From Diplonema papillatum (Eukaryota; Euglenozoa; Diplonemea; Diplonemida; Diplonemidae), in NCBI GenBank assembly GCA_030068145.1, contig JAPJBO010000121.1, positions 1-64,000 on the forward strand: a stretch of 64,000 nucleotides of DNA. Direction: 5' to 3'. Position numbers and translations under genes: made by a program. Shown here piece after piece: positions 46,779 through 56,630 of the stretch; position 1 is the first letter of the stretch; each line of letters starts with the position of its first letter. The notes beneath the pieces were generated by a model, which was not told the origin of the DNA, did no database searches, and worked only from the letters and a program-made list of their open reading frames with translations.

Positions 46779-49700
46779 CTATTGGCGTTCCCCGTTGTAC
46801 GTGGGTGAGGAGGGCCTCTTCTTCTTGTTGCGTCCGGGGGTTGACGGGACGTTCGGTTCGTTGGACTGGTGGTGGCCGCGGCTGCAACATGCCGCCGGTC
46901 GCCTCTGCGTCAGCGTAGGGAGCCTCTTGCACTCTTGGCAGGTTCCTCTGCCATGCGTGCGGCAGGCATGATGCCCGCTGCGGCAACACGCCGCCGCCGT
47001 CTTGCACTCGCCGCACTTCGTCGTGCTGTGCTCTGTGCACACCGCGATCGGCTGCCCATCGTTCGCGTGGTGATGGTGCCGGCAGCACATCTCTACCGTG
47101 GGCACGTCCCTTCGGACGAGTGCTCTGCACGCCTCACACTTCCCTTTGTGATGGGTCGCGCACGTGACGAGTGCCTTCTCTATATCGACACCCGGCATAT
47201 GCACGGGGTCTGGGTGCAGTTGTGGTGGGGCAGGCAGGGCCCACCTCGCCGCTCTCCCGATCGTCCAGTCAGGGTACGCCGGGCACTGCGTCCCTACATC
47301 GCTTCCTTTCACTTGTTCCTCAAGTATCGTCCCCGTGTGTGCCTCGCGAAAGCGTGGCCTGGGCCGTACACCCGATATCCCCGAGATGCCCATGAACGAC
47401 AGCGACGTCGTCGGGCACACCCTCTCCCCTCTCATGCAGCTTCCCAGCCCTTGCTGTGCCGCCAGCTTGTCCAACGCGCTCATCATGCAGCGCAGGACGT
47501 TTCCCCGTTCTCTCACCCCCTTCGGCGCATTCCCGTGCAGCGGCATGCTGAGGCCCGAGAAGAGTTCAAAGTCGATCGCAAGCTCTAGCATTGACGCCTG
47601 CCCGCTCTCGGTCCACTGCATGTCAGACAGCCACGCTACCAACGCATAAAACGTCGGTAGTCCCCAGGTCTTGTTTCGCTCCCACGTCCATGCCGGGGCA
47701 ATCCGCGCAAAGGGGTGGTCAAATTTCTCGGCAGGCATCGCATCCGCTCTCGACCAGGGGGTCGTGGGGTTCCTGGCTACCCAGCCACGTGCTTCGAGCC
47801 CTGCCCGTTCCGCAAGGATTTCAGCCATCATCTCCTGGAGCCGCCTCGATAAGTGGGCGTTCCCCGGTACAACCACACCATGTTCCAGCGTGCATCGGGG
47901 CCACTCGGTTCGGTTGGCCGCCATCAGCCCGGCGTGTGCTTCCCGCCGGCGAATGTGTGAGTATGCGTCGCAGTCCCAGTAGATATGCTGTTCGTTCTCC
48001 GTCACGCCGCTCCCACAGTGCTTGCAGCTGGGCGCCTGCGGCTCAGCTCCGGCCTGCCTCATCCGCGACGTGAACTCCGCCGTGTTCACACCCCCCGCAA
48101 TCGCGACTCGAATTAGCTTCGCCGTGTGCGCGGAACATTCCCTCGTCTTCCAGAACGCATTCGTGCGCTCCAAGTCGGCTCTTTCCAGCCCCTGATATCC
48201 TGGCCTTCTCGCCATCAGTCGGGCCCACGTCCTCGTTCTCAGGTCCGCCCTCACTTCGTGCCCCCTCTTCGAGGGCGACGAGGCCAGCGGGTCGAACACT
48301 GCACCATTCCGTCGTAGCGTGCGAGATAGGGGCCCAGGTTCCCATATGTGTCCACACTCCTCCATGCTCCTCATCGCCAGCCCGACTGGGCCGAGGGGTT
48401 GGTCCCCCTCGGCGTACCGCCCCCGGATACTCTCCATCAGAGGTAGCAGTCGCGGTAGCCTCTCGCACGCCGCGTAGAACGCCGTCGTCACCCGGTACGC
48501 TAAACACGTACCGGGGTCCGTCAGGTGGCCCTTCTCCTGGAAGTTCAGGACCATTTCTCTCGCGCGCTTCGGGTTTGCTCCACCCCAGATCAGACCCATC
48601 ACCGACGTCGTCAACCGCTTCATCGCCACCTTCGACACCGGCGCGAAGGAGCAGCCTGATAGCGCTGCCGGCAACACATTCGACTGCACAATACGGACCC
48701 GCTTTTCGTACCGGAATGGCGCGTGGCGGAGGCCTTCCGCTAGGGCCGCCGCCCTCTCTACCCTCTTAGAGTCGGACCTCTCCTTTCTGTTCTTCGCCGT
48801 TGAGACTAGGGCCCCCAGACACGTGACGGACTTGCTAAATCGCAGCAGCGCATTTCCGCTTCGGAGTCTGAGCGTCGACTGGTGCCTCTGCCTCGTCGAG
48901 AATGCGATGGTCTTCTCGAGGTTTAGCTGCATTCCGGTGAGTGTGCAGAACTCGTCAACAATGTCGACTCCCTTTTGCAATGCGGCCTCTGACAGCCTGG
49001 ACAGTAGTGTGGCATCATCCGCGTACGACTTAGGACTCACACCCTCAGCTTCTTTCTTGACCGCTTTCATCACTACCGACAGCAGGGCATTGATGAGTAT
49101 GACGGACACAGGGCACCCTTGAAGGATACCGTTGGTCACACTAAACTCCCTGCCCACCCCTAGCGGCAACTTGAAGCGTCTCGCGAGCAGACTGTAAATC
49201 GCCCTCAGCGGCTTGAGAACCCGACCGTGCAGTCCTAAGTCCTCAGCCAAGCGTAGCACTACCTCTCGCGGGACCATGTCGAAACACTTCCGGAAGTCCA
49301 GCGCCACTCCGTAGAGCGGCTCTCCGTCCAGCAAGGCGTCCTCCACCTCGAGCCCTATCTCCATCAAGACGTCCTCGATCCGGTGGCCCGGCCGAAAGCC
49401 TTTCTGTCCTTCTTCGATCCACCCCTCCTGCCACAGGACAATGTCCGCAAGCCTGCGGCAGGCCCACAAGCGGTACACGGCGGATGTGACGGTTATCGGC
49501 CTCGTGTGCAGCGGGTCTTGGCTCTCATCTTTCGGCACCATCGACACCAGCGCAGTTGTCATGCTTGCCGGCCAGTCCCCAGTCGCTTCGACCAGGTTCA
49601 TGACGTCTGCAAGTGCATTCAGCAGGGGGAGCGGCAACTCCCGCAGTTCAGCCATACGCCAGCCACCCACCCCTGACGCGCTTTTCTTCGGCTTCTTCCT

Positions 49701-49967
49701 CAGCAGAATTCGCAGCTCCTCCCCCGTGATTGTTCCGGCTTCCATCAAGTGTGGGCCGATGTGATCCTGGAACCTATCCCGAAACGGCTCGTACTCCGGC
49801 TCTGGCCCGTCCTTGTCCTTACGCAGGATAGGGTCCCACGCAGTGTTCAGCGCCTCGTCCATCTCGTCAACATTTGCAATCACACCCGCCCCCGACGGCT
49901 CAGCGCGTCCGGCACAGATGGTTGTCAGACATCGTCTGCTCGCATCGGCCCTCTCGTTCAGCTTGTC
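46779..49967 (-). CDS. Non-LTR-type reverse transcriptase, 5'-truncated
   Basis: The frame is open from 49967 (just after an in-frame TGA) to 46779, about 1062 codons, with no ATG near its start. It reads as the truncated 3' part of a LINE-like element. RT motifs are clear: HTRPITVTSAVYRLWACRRL, GQKGFRPGHR, GVALDFRKCFDMVPREVV with the first catalytic Asp, GILQGCPVSVILINALLSVV, and SYADDATLLS with the YADD core. A thumb/connection region, a Cys-His motif (CKHCGSGVTENEQHIYWDC) and a long Cys/His-rich tail (CEACRALV, CCRHHHH, CGECKTAAACC, CQECKRL, CCSRGHH) follow. No endonuclease domain is present; it would lie in the missing 5' part. A MITE fragment (49975-50028) abuts the 5' end. No poly(A) tail was seen downstream. 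Confidence 0.9.
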   Translation of the reverse strand, partial: DKLNERADASRRCLTTICAGRAEPSGAGVIANVDEMDEALNTAWDPILRKDKDGPEPEYEPFRDRFQDHIGPHLMEAGTITGEELRILLRKKPKKSASGVGGWRMAELRELPLPLLNALADVMNLVEATGDWPASMTTALVSMVPKDESQDPLHTRPITVTSAVYRLWACRRLADIVLWQEGWIEEGQKGFRPGHRIEDVLMEIGLEVEDALLDGEPLYGVALDFRKCFDMVPREVVLRLAEDLGLHGRVLKPLRAIYSLLARRFKLPLGVGREFSVTNGILQGCPVSVILINALLSVVMKAVKKEAEGVSPKSYADDATLLSRLSEAALQKGVDIVDEFCTLTGMQLNLEKTIAFSTRQRHQSTLRLRSGNALLRFSKSVTCLGALVSTAKNRKERSDSKRVERAAALAEGLRHAPFRYEKRVRIVQSNVLPAALSGCSFAPVSKVAMKRLTTSVMGLIWGGANPKRAREMVLNFQEKGHLTDPGTCLAYRVTTAFYAACERLPRLLPLMESIRGRYAEGDQPLGPVGLAMRSMEECGHIWEPGPLSRTLRRNGAVFDPLASSPSKRGHEVRADLRTRTWARLMARRPGYQGLERADLERTNAFWKTRECSAHTAKLIRVAIAGGVNTAEFTSRMRQAGAEPQAPSCKHCGSGVTENEQHIYWDCDAYSHIRRREAHAGLMAANRTEWPRCTLEHGVVVPGNAHLSRRLQEMMAEILAERAGLEARGWVARNPTTPWSRADAMPAEKFDHPFARIAPAWTWERNKTWGLPTFYALVAWLSDMQWTESGQASMLELAIDFELFSGLSMPLHGNAPKGVRERGNVLRCMMSALDKLAAQQGLGSCMRGERVCPTTSLSFMGISGISGVRPRPRFREAHTGTILEEQVKGSDVGTQCPAYPDWTIGRAARWALPAPPQLHPDPVHMPGVDIEKALVTCATHHKGKCEACRALVRRDVPTVEMCCRHHHHANDGQPIAVCTEHSTTKCGECKTAAACCRSGHHACRTHGRGTCQECKRLPTLTQRRPAACCSRGHHQSNEPNVPSTPGRNKKKRPSSPTYNGERQ

Positions 49968-49974
49968 TCAGTAC

Positions 49975-50028
49975 CATGCAGGGTCAAAACCTTGTGTCTT
50001 TTTAAAACGCTCCTGCGGGGCCGATCAG
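49975..50028 (+). mobile_element. CATG-ended MITE, left end only
   Basis: It starts CATGCAGGGTCAAAACCTTG next to GTAC and breaks off in the G/C-rich core after CCTGCGGGGCCGATC. It sits immediately 5' of the reverse transcriptase remnant. Confidence 0.8.
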
Positions 50029-50133
50029 GGGGTTATGCACTGCAGCGGTTGGGTGAGGTAACTCCAGTGGCTTATATATGGGTCTGGTGCTCGGACCAAG
50101 TCCGAGCAACGAAAAAAAAAAAAATAGCACAAA

Positions 50134-50605
50134 ATGCCCCGGCTGAGGGGCCCAGTAGTAGTGCTACAGCACAGCAGTCACACTAGCAGTACACAGCACC
50201 GGTTACTGCACCTTTGGATAAGCAACGTACAGCCTCTATTTTGGAACCTGCGACTGGCCAATAGCTTGAAAAATTTTCCGTGCCTGCGGCGCTGGTATTT
50301 CTGGCTGTTTCATGACGTGTTGCCAAGAAAGCGAAGACCGTGGCTGTCCGCCGAGATTACCCCCTCAGGTGACACCACTTTTTTAGCCATACTTCAACGT
50401 TCTTGAATGATCCCGGCACACTGCTACAGTACCCCAACACTTGCCTTCTTCGCATGGCTCTGCCCGAAGGACAGTCTCTGTGGTGGATGGTAGTGACAAC
50501 CACAAAAGAGGTGCACCCTGTCAGGTACATAAACGCGCAGTTGTGCCGCAACTGGGATTTTTAGTAACTCCGAGCAATTTATGGACATTTACGTGGGATG
50601 AGTTT
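50134..50605 (+). repeat. Interspersed repeat family R2, copy 3
   Basis: It is about 95% like copies 1 and 2 by eye and is preceded by the same CTTATATATGGGT...CTCGGACCAAGTCCGAG hairpin block and an A-run. A CATG-ended MITE lies directly at its 3' end (50615). Confidence 0.75.
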
Positions 50606-50614
50606 TATATATAA

Positions 50615-50821
50615 CGGGTCAAAACCTTGTGTCTTTTTGAAAATGGCAAAAAAAAAATTTCCGGAAAAAAAATGGGTTTGTTGAATTTTAAAAGTTTGGA
50701 ACAAACTCTGCAGTAATTTTTAAAGAAGTTGAGCAAAATTTTTTTTTTCCAAAATATTTCTTAGGGCTCCATCGGCCCCGCAGGAGCGTTGTAAAAAGAC
50801 ACAAGGTTTTGACCCTGCATG
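50615..50821. mobile_element. CATG-ended MITE, left end damaged
   Basis: The left end has lost ATGCA, so it reads ATAACGGGTCAAAACC. The right end is intact and ATAA flanks both sides (50611-50614, 50822-50825). It is about 207 bp. Confidence 0.85.
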
Positions 50822-50884
50822 ATAAGGCCACCCAAAAAAAAAAAAAAAAAATCGAAAATTGGGTGGGAGGTTGGGTTGATTTAC

Positions 50885-51306
50885 CATGCAGGGTCAAAAC
50901 CTTGTGTCTTTTTAACATGCAGGGTCAGAACCTTGTGTCTTTTTAAAACGCTCCCGCGGGGCCGATGGACCCCAAAAAAAAAAATTGGCAAAAATTTTTT
51001 CTGCTCAACTTCCGCAAAAATTACCGCAGAGTTTGTTCCAAAATTTTAAAATTCAAAAAACCCATTTTCTGGAAATGAAAATTTGGCCATTTCCAAAAAG
51101 ACACAAGGTTCTGACCCTGCATGTTAAAACGCTCCCGCGGGGCCGGTGGACCCCAAAAAAAAGGTTTGGCAAAAAAAAATTGCTCAACTTCATTAAAAAT
51201 TACTGCAGAGTTTGTTCCAATATTTCAATATTCAAAAAACCCAAAAAATTTCCAGAAATTTTTTTTTTGCCATTTCCAAAAAGACACAAGGTTTTGACCC
51301 TGCATG
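50885..51306. mobile_element. CATG-ended MITE, outer copy containing a second copy
   Basis: The outer copy is 50885-50915 plus 51128-51306. A full second copy is inserted 31 bases in. The left flank is TTAC and the right flank GTAT, so the outer duplication is not preserved. Confidence 0.85.
50916..51123. mobile_element. CATG-ended MITE nested in another copy
   Basis: This 208-bp copy has both CATGCAGGGTC ends and is flanked by TTAA (50912-50915, 51124-51127), so removing it with one TTAA restores the outer copy's end sequence. It shows directly that the family is mobile and uses NTAN targets. Its ends carry the CAGAACC variant, also seen at 55165 and 63953. Confidence 0.9.
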
Positions 51307-51410
51307 GTATATAATTTACATTACGAGGCGCTTACACAGACCCCTTACAGGGCTAGAACACCGCACAAAGGGGCGGGGATGGCTAACTAAAGGCACTGCA
51401 GACAGCAGCC

Positions 51411-51888
51411 TTGGAGGAGCTGCGTCTCCAGAATGAGGCAAGCGAGTTCGTTGCTGTCGGGTCCGAAAGTGGAAGCGAGTTCTCCGAGCTTGAAGACAAT
51501 CCCGGGGCTGTAAGCACAGACGGGGGCTCCGACGGTGACGTGGCTTCGTTCGCCGGCGGAGACGACGACGGCACAGACGAGGAAGGTGAAGGCAAGGAAG
51601 ACGAAGATGGGAATAAAGCTGAGGAGAGCGACTCTGGTGATGGGGACCCGGAGGAAGAGGGTGGTGCACCGCCTGCTGCAAAGAAGGTGAAGCTGGAACG
51701 TGGGGTTGCTAAGAGGGCGAACAGGAGAACAACATGCCTCGAGTCCAAGGGCAAGATTGTCCGGAAGTTCGACGAACTGGTGGTCGCAGTGGGGGAGAGG
51801 GAGGCGGCAAAGCCAGAGGCAACAAGGAAGAACCCGAATTCGCAGAGTCGTGAGGTGATGAGCTCGCTGCGGAGTTGGGCAAAGGAAA
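51411..51888 (+). pseudogene. 5' part of a split gene (acidic region, likely pogo-like transposase N-terminus)
   Basis: The frame encodes a long acidic, disordered stretch (DDDGTDEEGEGKEDEDGNK), then a basic segment (KKVKLERGVAKRANRRTTC) and a helix-turn-helix-like end (ESKGKIVRKFDEL ... SSLRSWAKE). There is no ATG start; CACTGCAG just upstream may be an acceptor. The frame is cut at 51888 by the Merlin-like element. Joining across it at the AAAGGAAA duplication stays open for about 14 more codons. The rest of the gene is at 60687-61411. Confidence 0.5.
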
Positions 51889-52036
51889 GGCGGGAGTCTA
51901 AAGTCCCCAAAGTCTAAAGTAGGACTTTAGACTTTGGCCCAAGCAATCTTGGGTTCAAAATCTCAAAGTCTAAAGTCCCAAAGTCTAAAGTCCTACTTTA
52001 GACTTTGGGGACTTTGGACCCTGGCTACTTTGAACC

Positions 52037-52315
52037 TTGGGTGCTTGGTCAAAATTTTGGGTCAAATTTTTGGGTCGAAAATTTGGGTCGAAAATTTGGG
52101 TCAAAATTTTGGGTCAAAATTTTTGGGTCAAATTTTTTGGTCGAAAATTTTGGGTCGAAAATTTTGGGTCAAAATTTTGGGTCAAAATTTTGGGTCAAAA
52201 ATTTTGGGTCAAATTTTTTGGTCGAAAATTTTGGGTCGAAAATTTTGGGTCAAAATTTTGGGTCAAAATTTTGGGTCAAAATTTTTGGGTCAAAATTTTT
52301 GGGTCAATTTTGGTT
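52037..52315 (+). repeat. Left subterminal array of the Merlin-like element
   Basis: About 18 units of GGGTCAAAATTTT with variants GGTCGAAAATTTT. Its inverse is at 55853-56056. Arrays at matching places near both ends are typical of transposase-binding subterminal repeats; here that role is inferred. Confidence 0.85.
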
Positions 52316-53117
52316 GCCATTTCCTCACCACCAGAGCCTCAGTGAGGGTGGTAGACAACAAGGTGCGTTTTTTTTTTTTAGGTGGAGTGTCGAGGACTTG
52401 TGGCATTGCCTGCCCCCCTAATCTCCACCCCTCCCATTACTGTTGGGGGGAGGACCCCTTTTTTCAAAGTTGGTGTTCAGCTGAACAAGTTTCAGCAACA
52501 CCTCCCTTCTGGAATTCATCTCGCTGTTGTACAGAAAACGTGAGTGGAGAACACAAGGAATAAACTGGAGCCGATGCCAGGAACACAAGAGGAAACAAAG
52601 AAATGTGGGAGCTAAACTAACGCGGTGCATGTTGTGCAGCTTCACCAGGGGAAGGGCACGCAAAAAGAAGTTGCCCAACCCTACCGCCAACACCACCCAA
52701 CCTGGGCTCGTGGTGAGTTAGGGATCCGGGGGCAGAATTCCCCGCAGCAAACTTAGAGACTTCAGAATGACAGAGAAAGTAGTGAAAGGAAGTGGAAGAG
52801 AGGGAGAGAGAGAGAGATACCATGCAGGGTCAAAACCTTGTGTCTTTTTAAAACGCTCCCGCGGGGCCGATGGAGCCCTAAAATTTTTTTTGGAAAAAAA
52901 AAAATTTGCTCAACTTCCTCAAAAATTACTGCAGAGTTTGTTCCAAACTTTTAAAATTCAAAAAACCCAATTTTTTCTGGATTTTTTTTTTTTGCCATTT
53001 TCAAAAAGACACAAGGTTTTGACCCTGCATGATACTTTGAAACTTGGTGTTCAGCAACACCTCCCATTCTGGACTTCAGAATGACATCCAACAGAGAATG
53101 TAGTGAAAGCAAAGTGG

Positions 53118-53153
<36 letters not shown>

Positions 53154-53237
53154 GAAACTTGGTGTTCAGCAACACCTCCCATTCTGGACTTCAGAATGAC
53201 ACCTAACAGGGGGGAAGGAAACAATGAAAGAGGAGTT
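52316..53237. other. Non-coding part of the Merlin-like element
   Basis: It contains a T-run, a MITE (52821-53031) and two direct copies of a 50-base block (53036-53085 and 53155-53205: TTGAAACTTGGTGTTCAGCA and following) separated by a GA run at 53118-53148. A related block is at 52465-52515. Confidence 0.6.
52821..53031. mobile_element. CATG-ended MITE
   Basis: A 211-bp copy with both ends intact and flanked by ATAC (52817-52820, 53032-53035). It is inserted in the 3' non-coding part of the Merlin-like element. Confidence 0.92.
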
Positions 53238-55561
53238 TTAGTTTCGTAGTCTGAGCCTGCGTCTTTTGGATGGTGTATCCTGCTCTTCTAGGTCAAACAC
53301 AGGGGGGGTTAGTTCTGGGGTCTCTTCTCGAGCTCTCTTCCCAAAAGTCAGGGTGAGTGGAGACTTTGGTGAGTCAGGGGCAACAACTTTGGTGTCCACT
53401 TTGGCATTTGCCTTGAGTTTCCGGTCTAGCTCTGGCTTCTTTGCATCAAAGGTGTGGCAAGCCACCTTTTCAGCAGCCTGAGATGCTGAGGCTGGTGCTG
53501 GAAGCCTTGTGAGGATCAAGCTCTCCAACAATTTCATGTGGTCAGAAAGCTCTGTCACAGCTGACTTCCAGGGTTCTACAGGTGGGGCTTCCTTTTCTTT
53601 GGCAGCAGCAACTTCTTCCTTCTCTTCAACTTCCTCAAAAGCTTCTTCCTCAACCTCAGGAACCTCAGGAAGAGGCTGGTATTCCCACAGGGGCTCAATT
53701 TCAACTTCTTCTTGTTTCACAACTGCCTCAGCTTCAACAAGGGTGTCACCAGCAGCATCTGCAGCTTCCTGTGCTTCAGCAACAGCCTTGATGCAGGCAG
53801 CTGCAGCCCTTGCACTCCTTTTTTTAGATGGTTGGGCAAGAGGGATTTCTTCTTCTTCATCTTCTTCTTGCTTAATATCAAACTCTAGAACCTGCAGTGG
53901 TGATGGCATGAAACGGTAGAAGGGACGCAGCCCATCTCCAACAGCCATCATGGCGCAATGAAAAAGGTCACCATCTCCTCCTGTTATGGAAAGCCTCCAT
54001 GCCTGGACCAACACACCACCAACCTTGTCTCTGGTGTTGAAGCCTCCAGTCTTGATGGAAGCTTTGAGGCGTGCCCATGTTCCATCTGCAAGCTGTGTTC
54101 CTGCAAACCAGTTAACCAGATTGTACTTGTGGTGCAGCTCCAAGCCTGCATCTCCCTGCAAGTTTCCTTTTTTGATGGCTTCCAAGACACTTGTTTCTTG
54201 GGCGAATGTGGCACCAACACCAAACTTCTTTTCTAACTTGGTGGATTTTTGCACCCATGAAGTCACCAATTTGGTGAACTCATCCTTCCCATGGTTCACC
54301 CATGCGTACTTCACCTTTCCTCTTGACTCTTTTTCTTCACGCCAAAAGAACTGGTCAGACATGGGGTTGAGGAGTGAGCGGTAGGTGGCTGCTCCGTCGG
54401 ATGTGATAAACAGAGGGGATGAAGCGGTCCCCAACTCAATAATGTCCTCGTCAAGGACAGCTGAAAGCTCTTCAGCAGAGATCGGTGGCGGTGGGGGTAC
54501 TACAGACACATCTGTTGAGTTTGTCCACTCACCGTGCCCGGATGGCAGAGTCACTTTTGATTGGGGTTTGATTAGGCTCATCCACTTCTGTGGAAGCTGC
54601 CTGATCACCATCTTGCACCCCTCCCCTCTCTGCACAATACCAAGAAATCGCAAGTAGGAGTACTCCCGCTCACCCTTGCTGTTCTTCCGTTTCTCTGTTC
54701 CCACAGAGAATTCGTCTAACTCCAGGCACTTGCCTGGGCCTCCAAGAGGCAGATTCTGTGCTTCCAGCAGCCGGAGGCCACTATGAGTGAGGTGAGTCAG
54801 GATCTTGTTGTACTTTGCATGCGTTCCCTTGGACATGTGGATGAAAGAATTTTGTGCTCTGTGAGACAGGCCATGAGCAAACCCACAAATCTTTTCCAAG
54901 AATTGCAAGGGTGAGATGAGAATGGTCTTCACGATGTCTGCAAGCTCCTTCTTCCTCTCTTCCTTGTTTGCACATGTTGCCTTGATCGACAAGCTCACCG
55001 CCTTTCCGAGGGCATCCCCAAGAACAGAACAGCCCCCAACGCAGCTGCCACACCTGCAAGACCATGTTGGCCAACCAGCTGAACTTGTTGTTGTTGACAG
55101 CTTCCACTTAGTCAGCTTTCGCTTGCAACCAGTGCACTTCACTGACATTGGAAGCACTTGGTATCATGCAGGGTCAGAACCTTGTGTCTTTTTAAAACGC
55201 TCCCGCGGAGCCGATGGACCCCAAAAAAAAATGTTGGAAAAAAAAATTTTTGCTCAACTTCCTCAAAAATTTCTGCAGAGTTTGTTCCAAACTTTTAAAA
55301 TTCAAAAACCCCATTTTTTTTCTGGAAATTTTTTTTTGCCATTTTCAAAAAGACACAAGGTTTTGACCCTGCATGGTATGCCATGAGTGTCTCTATTACA
55401 CTTTCAGCTCCCTCTGAGGCCACCTTCAGAAGCTCCAATTCAGGCTTTGCGAGCCGGGCTGAGCGAATCACTCCTGAATACAACAGTTTTCGGTCACCCC
55501 CACGCGTACCAGTCAGCCATCTTCTTTGTTTTCCTTTCTGGAGGTGTGCTTGTTCCGCCAT
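53238..55561 (-). pseudogene. ISXO2/Merlin-like transposase, interrupted by a MITE
   Basis: It starts at the ATG at 55561 (MAEQAHLQKG). The frame is cut at 55165-55375 by a MITE. Removing the MITE and one GTAT leaves 2109 bases, 702 codons plus stop, so the host frame is intact. Visible: a Cys cluster (VKCTGCKRKL ... WSCRCGSCVGGC), then the catalytic segments CLELDEFSVG (first Asp), LFITSDGAATYRSL (second Asp) with AWVNHGKDEF after it, and LADGTWARLKASIKTGG. In the IS1595/ISXO2 family the last segment has Glu three residues before Trp; here it is Asp. A long acidic, Ala/Glu-rich tail and a basic end (PSKRRRLRLRN) are eukaryotic-looking additions. Unless the MITE is spliced out of the RNA, the gene is dead. 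Confidence 0.85.
55165..55375. mobile_element. CATG-ended MITE inside the transposase gene
   Basis: A 211-bp copy flanked by GTAT (55161-55164, 55376-55379). With the duplication it adds 215 bases, which breaks the transposase frame. It carries the CAGAACC variant at one end. Confidence 0.93.
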
Positions 55562-55852
55562 GTTTGCTCTGTTTTTTTTTCTTCACCTGCAATTGCAATT
55601 GTGTTTTGTGTTTGCCTCATCTTGTTGCACAGTGGGACATAGATCAGAATGAAAGGGTGCTGAAAGGGACCAGAGAGGAAAACAATCTAATCTGGAAGCT
55701 AGGGAGAAGGAAGATTACCCAACATGGAGCAGGTGTCCACATCCTGTGTGATAGGCTGCCGCGTTTTTTTTGCAAATAGAAAATTTTGGCATGCCCCAGT
55801 GCAAAAAACTCGGAATTTCTCCGAAATTTTTTTTTTCTGTGAAAAAAAATGA

Positions 55853-56056
55853 CCCAAATTTTTTGAAATTTTTGACCCAAAAATTTTGACCAAAAATTTT
55901 GACCAAAAATTTTGACCCAAAAATTTTGACCCAAAAATTTTGACCAAAATTTTTGACCCAGAATTTTTGACCAAAAATTTTGACCAAAATTTTTGACCCA
56001 AAATTTTCGACCCAAATTTTTGACTCAAAAAATTTGACCCAAATTTTTGAACCCAA
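55853..56056 (-). repeat. Right subterminal array of the Merlin-like element
   Basis: About 15 units of AAAATTTTTGACCC, inverted relative to 52037-52315. It is followed by the CTAAAGT/ACTTTAG palindromic block that makes up the element's right end. Confidence 0.85.
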
Positions 56057-56245
56057 AATTGCTTGGGCCAAAGTTTAAAGTCTACTTTAGACTTTGGCCC
56101 AAGCAATCTTGGGTTCAAAATCTCAAAGTCTAAAGTAGCCAAGGTCTAAAGTAGGACTTTAGACTTTGGGACTTTAGACTTTGAGATTCTGAACCCAAAA
56201 TTGCTTGGGCCAAAGTCTAAAGTAGACTTTAGACTTTGGCCCAAG

Positions 56246-56368
56246 GAATCGTCTTCCCTGCGCTTTCAGCCACGTAGAAATAAGAAGAAGGCAAATGAGA
56301 AACAAGCTCAGGATCTTAGACAAACGTTGTGGAAGAAACAAGAAAGCCTTGTGGAGAACAAGGTCACA
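56246..56368 (-). repeat. Split direct repeat B2
   Basis: 123 bp, same sequence as 56497-56619. It starts GAATCGTCTTCCCTGCGC on the plus strand and forms the 3' terminus of the retroelement. Confidence 0.92.
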
Positions 56369-56386
56369 GGGGGATGGGTGGGCGGG

Positions 56387-56496
56387 CTTCAAACTTTCGG
56401 TTTTCACCCCTTCACCGCCCTCCTGGATCACGGTTCGTTGAAAAGCGACACCGGAGTGGCAATCTTCGGGTCGTTGATTCCCCAGATGAATCTGCA
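56387..56496 (-). repeat. Split direct repeat A2
   Basis: 110 bp, same sequence as 60509-60618. It lies between B1 and B2, with an 18-bp G-rich spacer (56369-56386) next to B2. Confidence 0.92.
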
Positions 56497-56619
56497 GAAT
56501 CGTCTTCCCTGCGCTTTCAGCCACGTAGAAATAAGAAGAAGGCAAATGAGAAACAAGCTCAGGATCTTAGACAAACGTTGTGGAAGAAACAAGAAAGCCT
56601 TGTGGAGAACAAGGTCACA
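56497..56619 (-). repeat. Split direct repeat B1
   Basis: 123 bp, directly abutting A2. The retroelement's RT frame ends at 56631, 12 bases away. Confidence 0.92.
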
Positions 56620-56630
56620 TGCCGCCTCCA

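Noticed and set aside
46869-47649. Plus-strand frames of up to 239 codons
   Set aside because: They lie opposite the reverse transcriptase frame, which has clear RT and Cys/His motifs.
51934-52563. 209-codon frame of NFGSKFWVKI-type repeats, and its counterpart near 55644-56142
   Set aside because: They are translations of the GGGTCAAAATTTT subterminal arrays.
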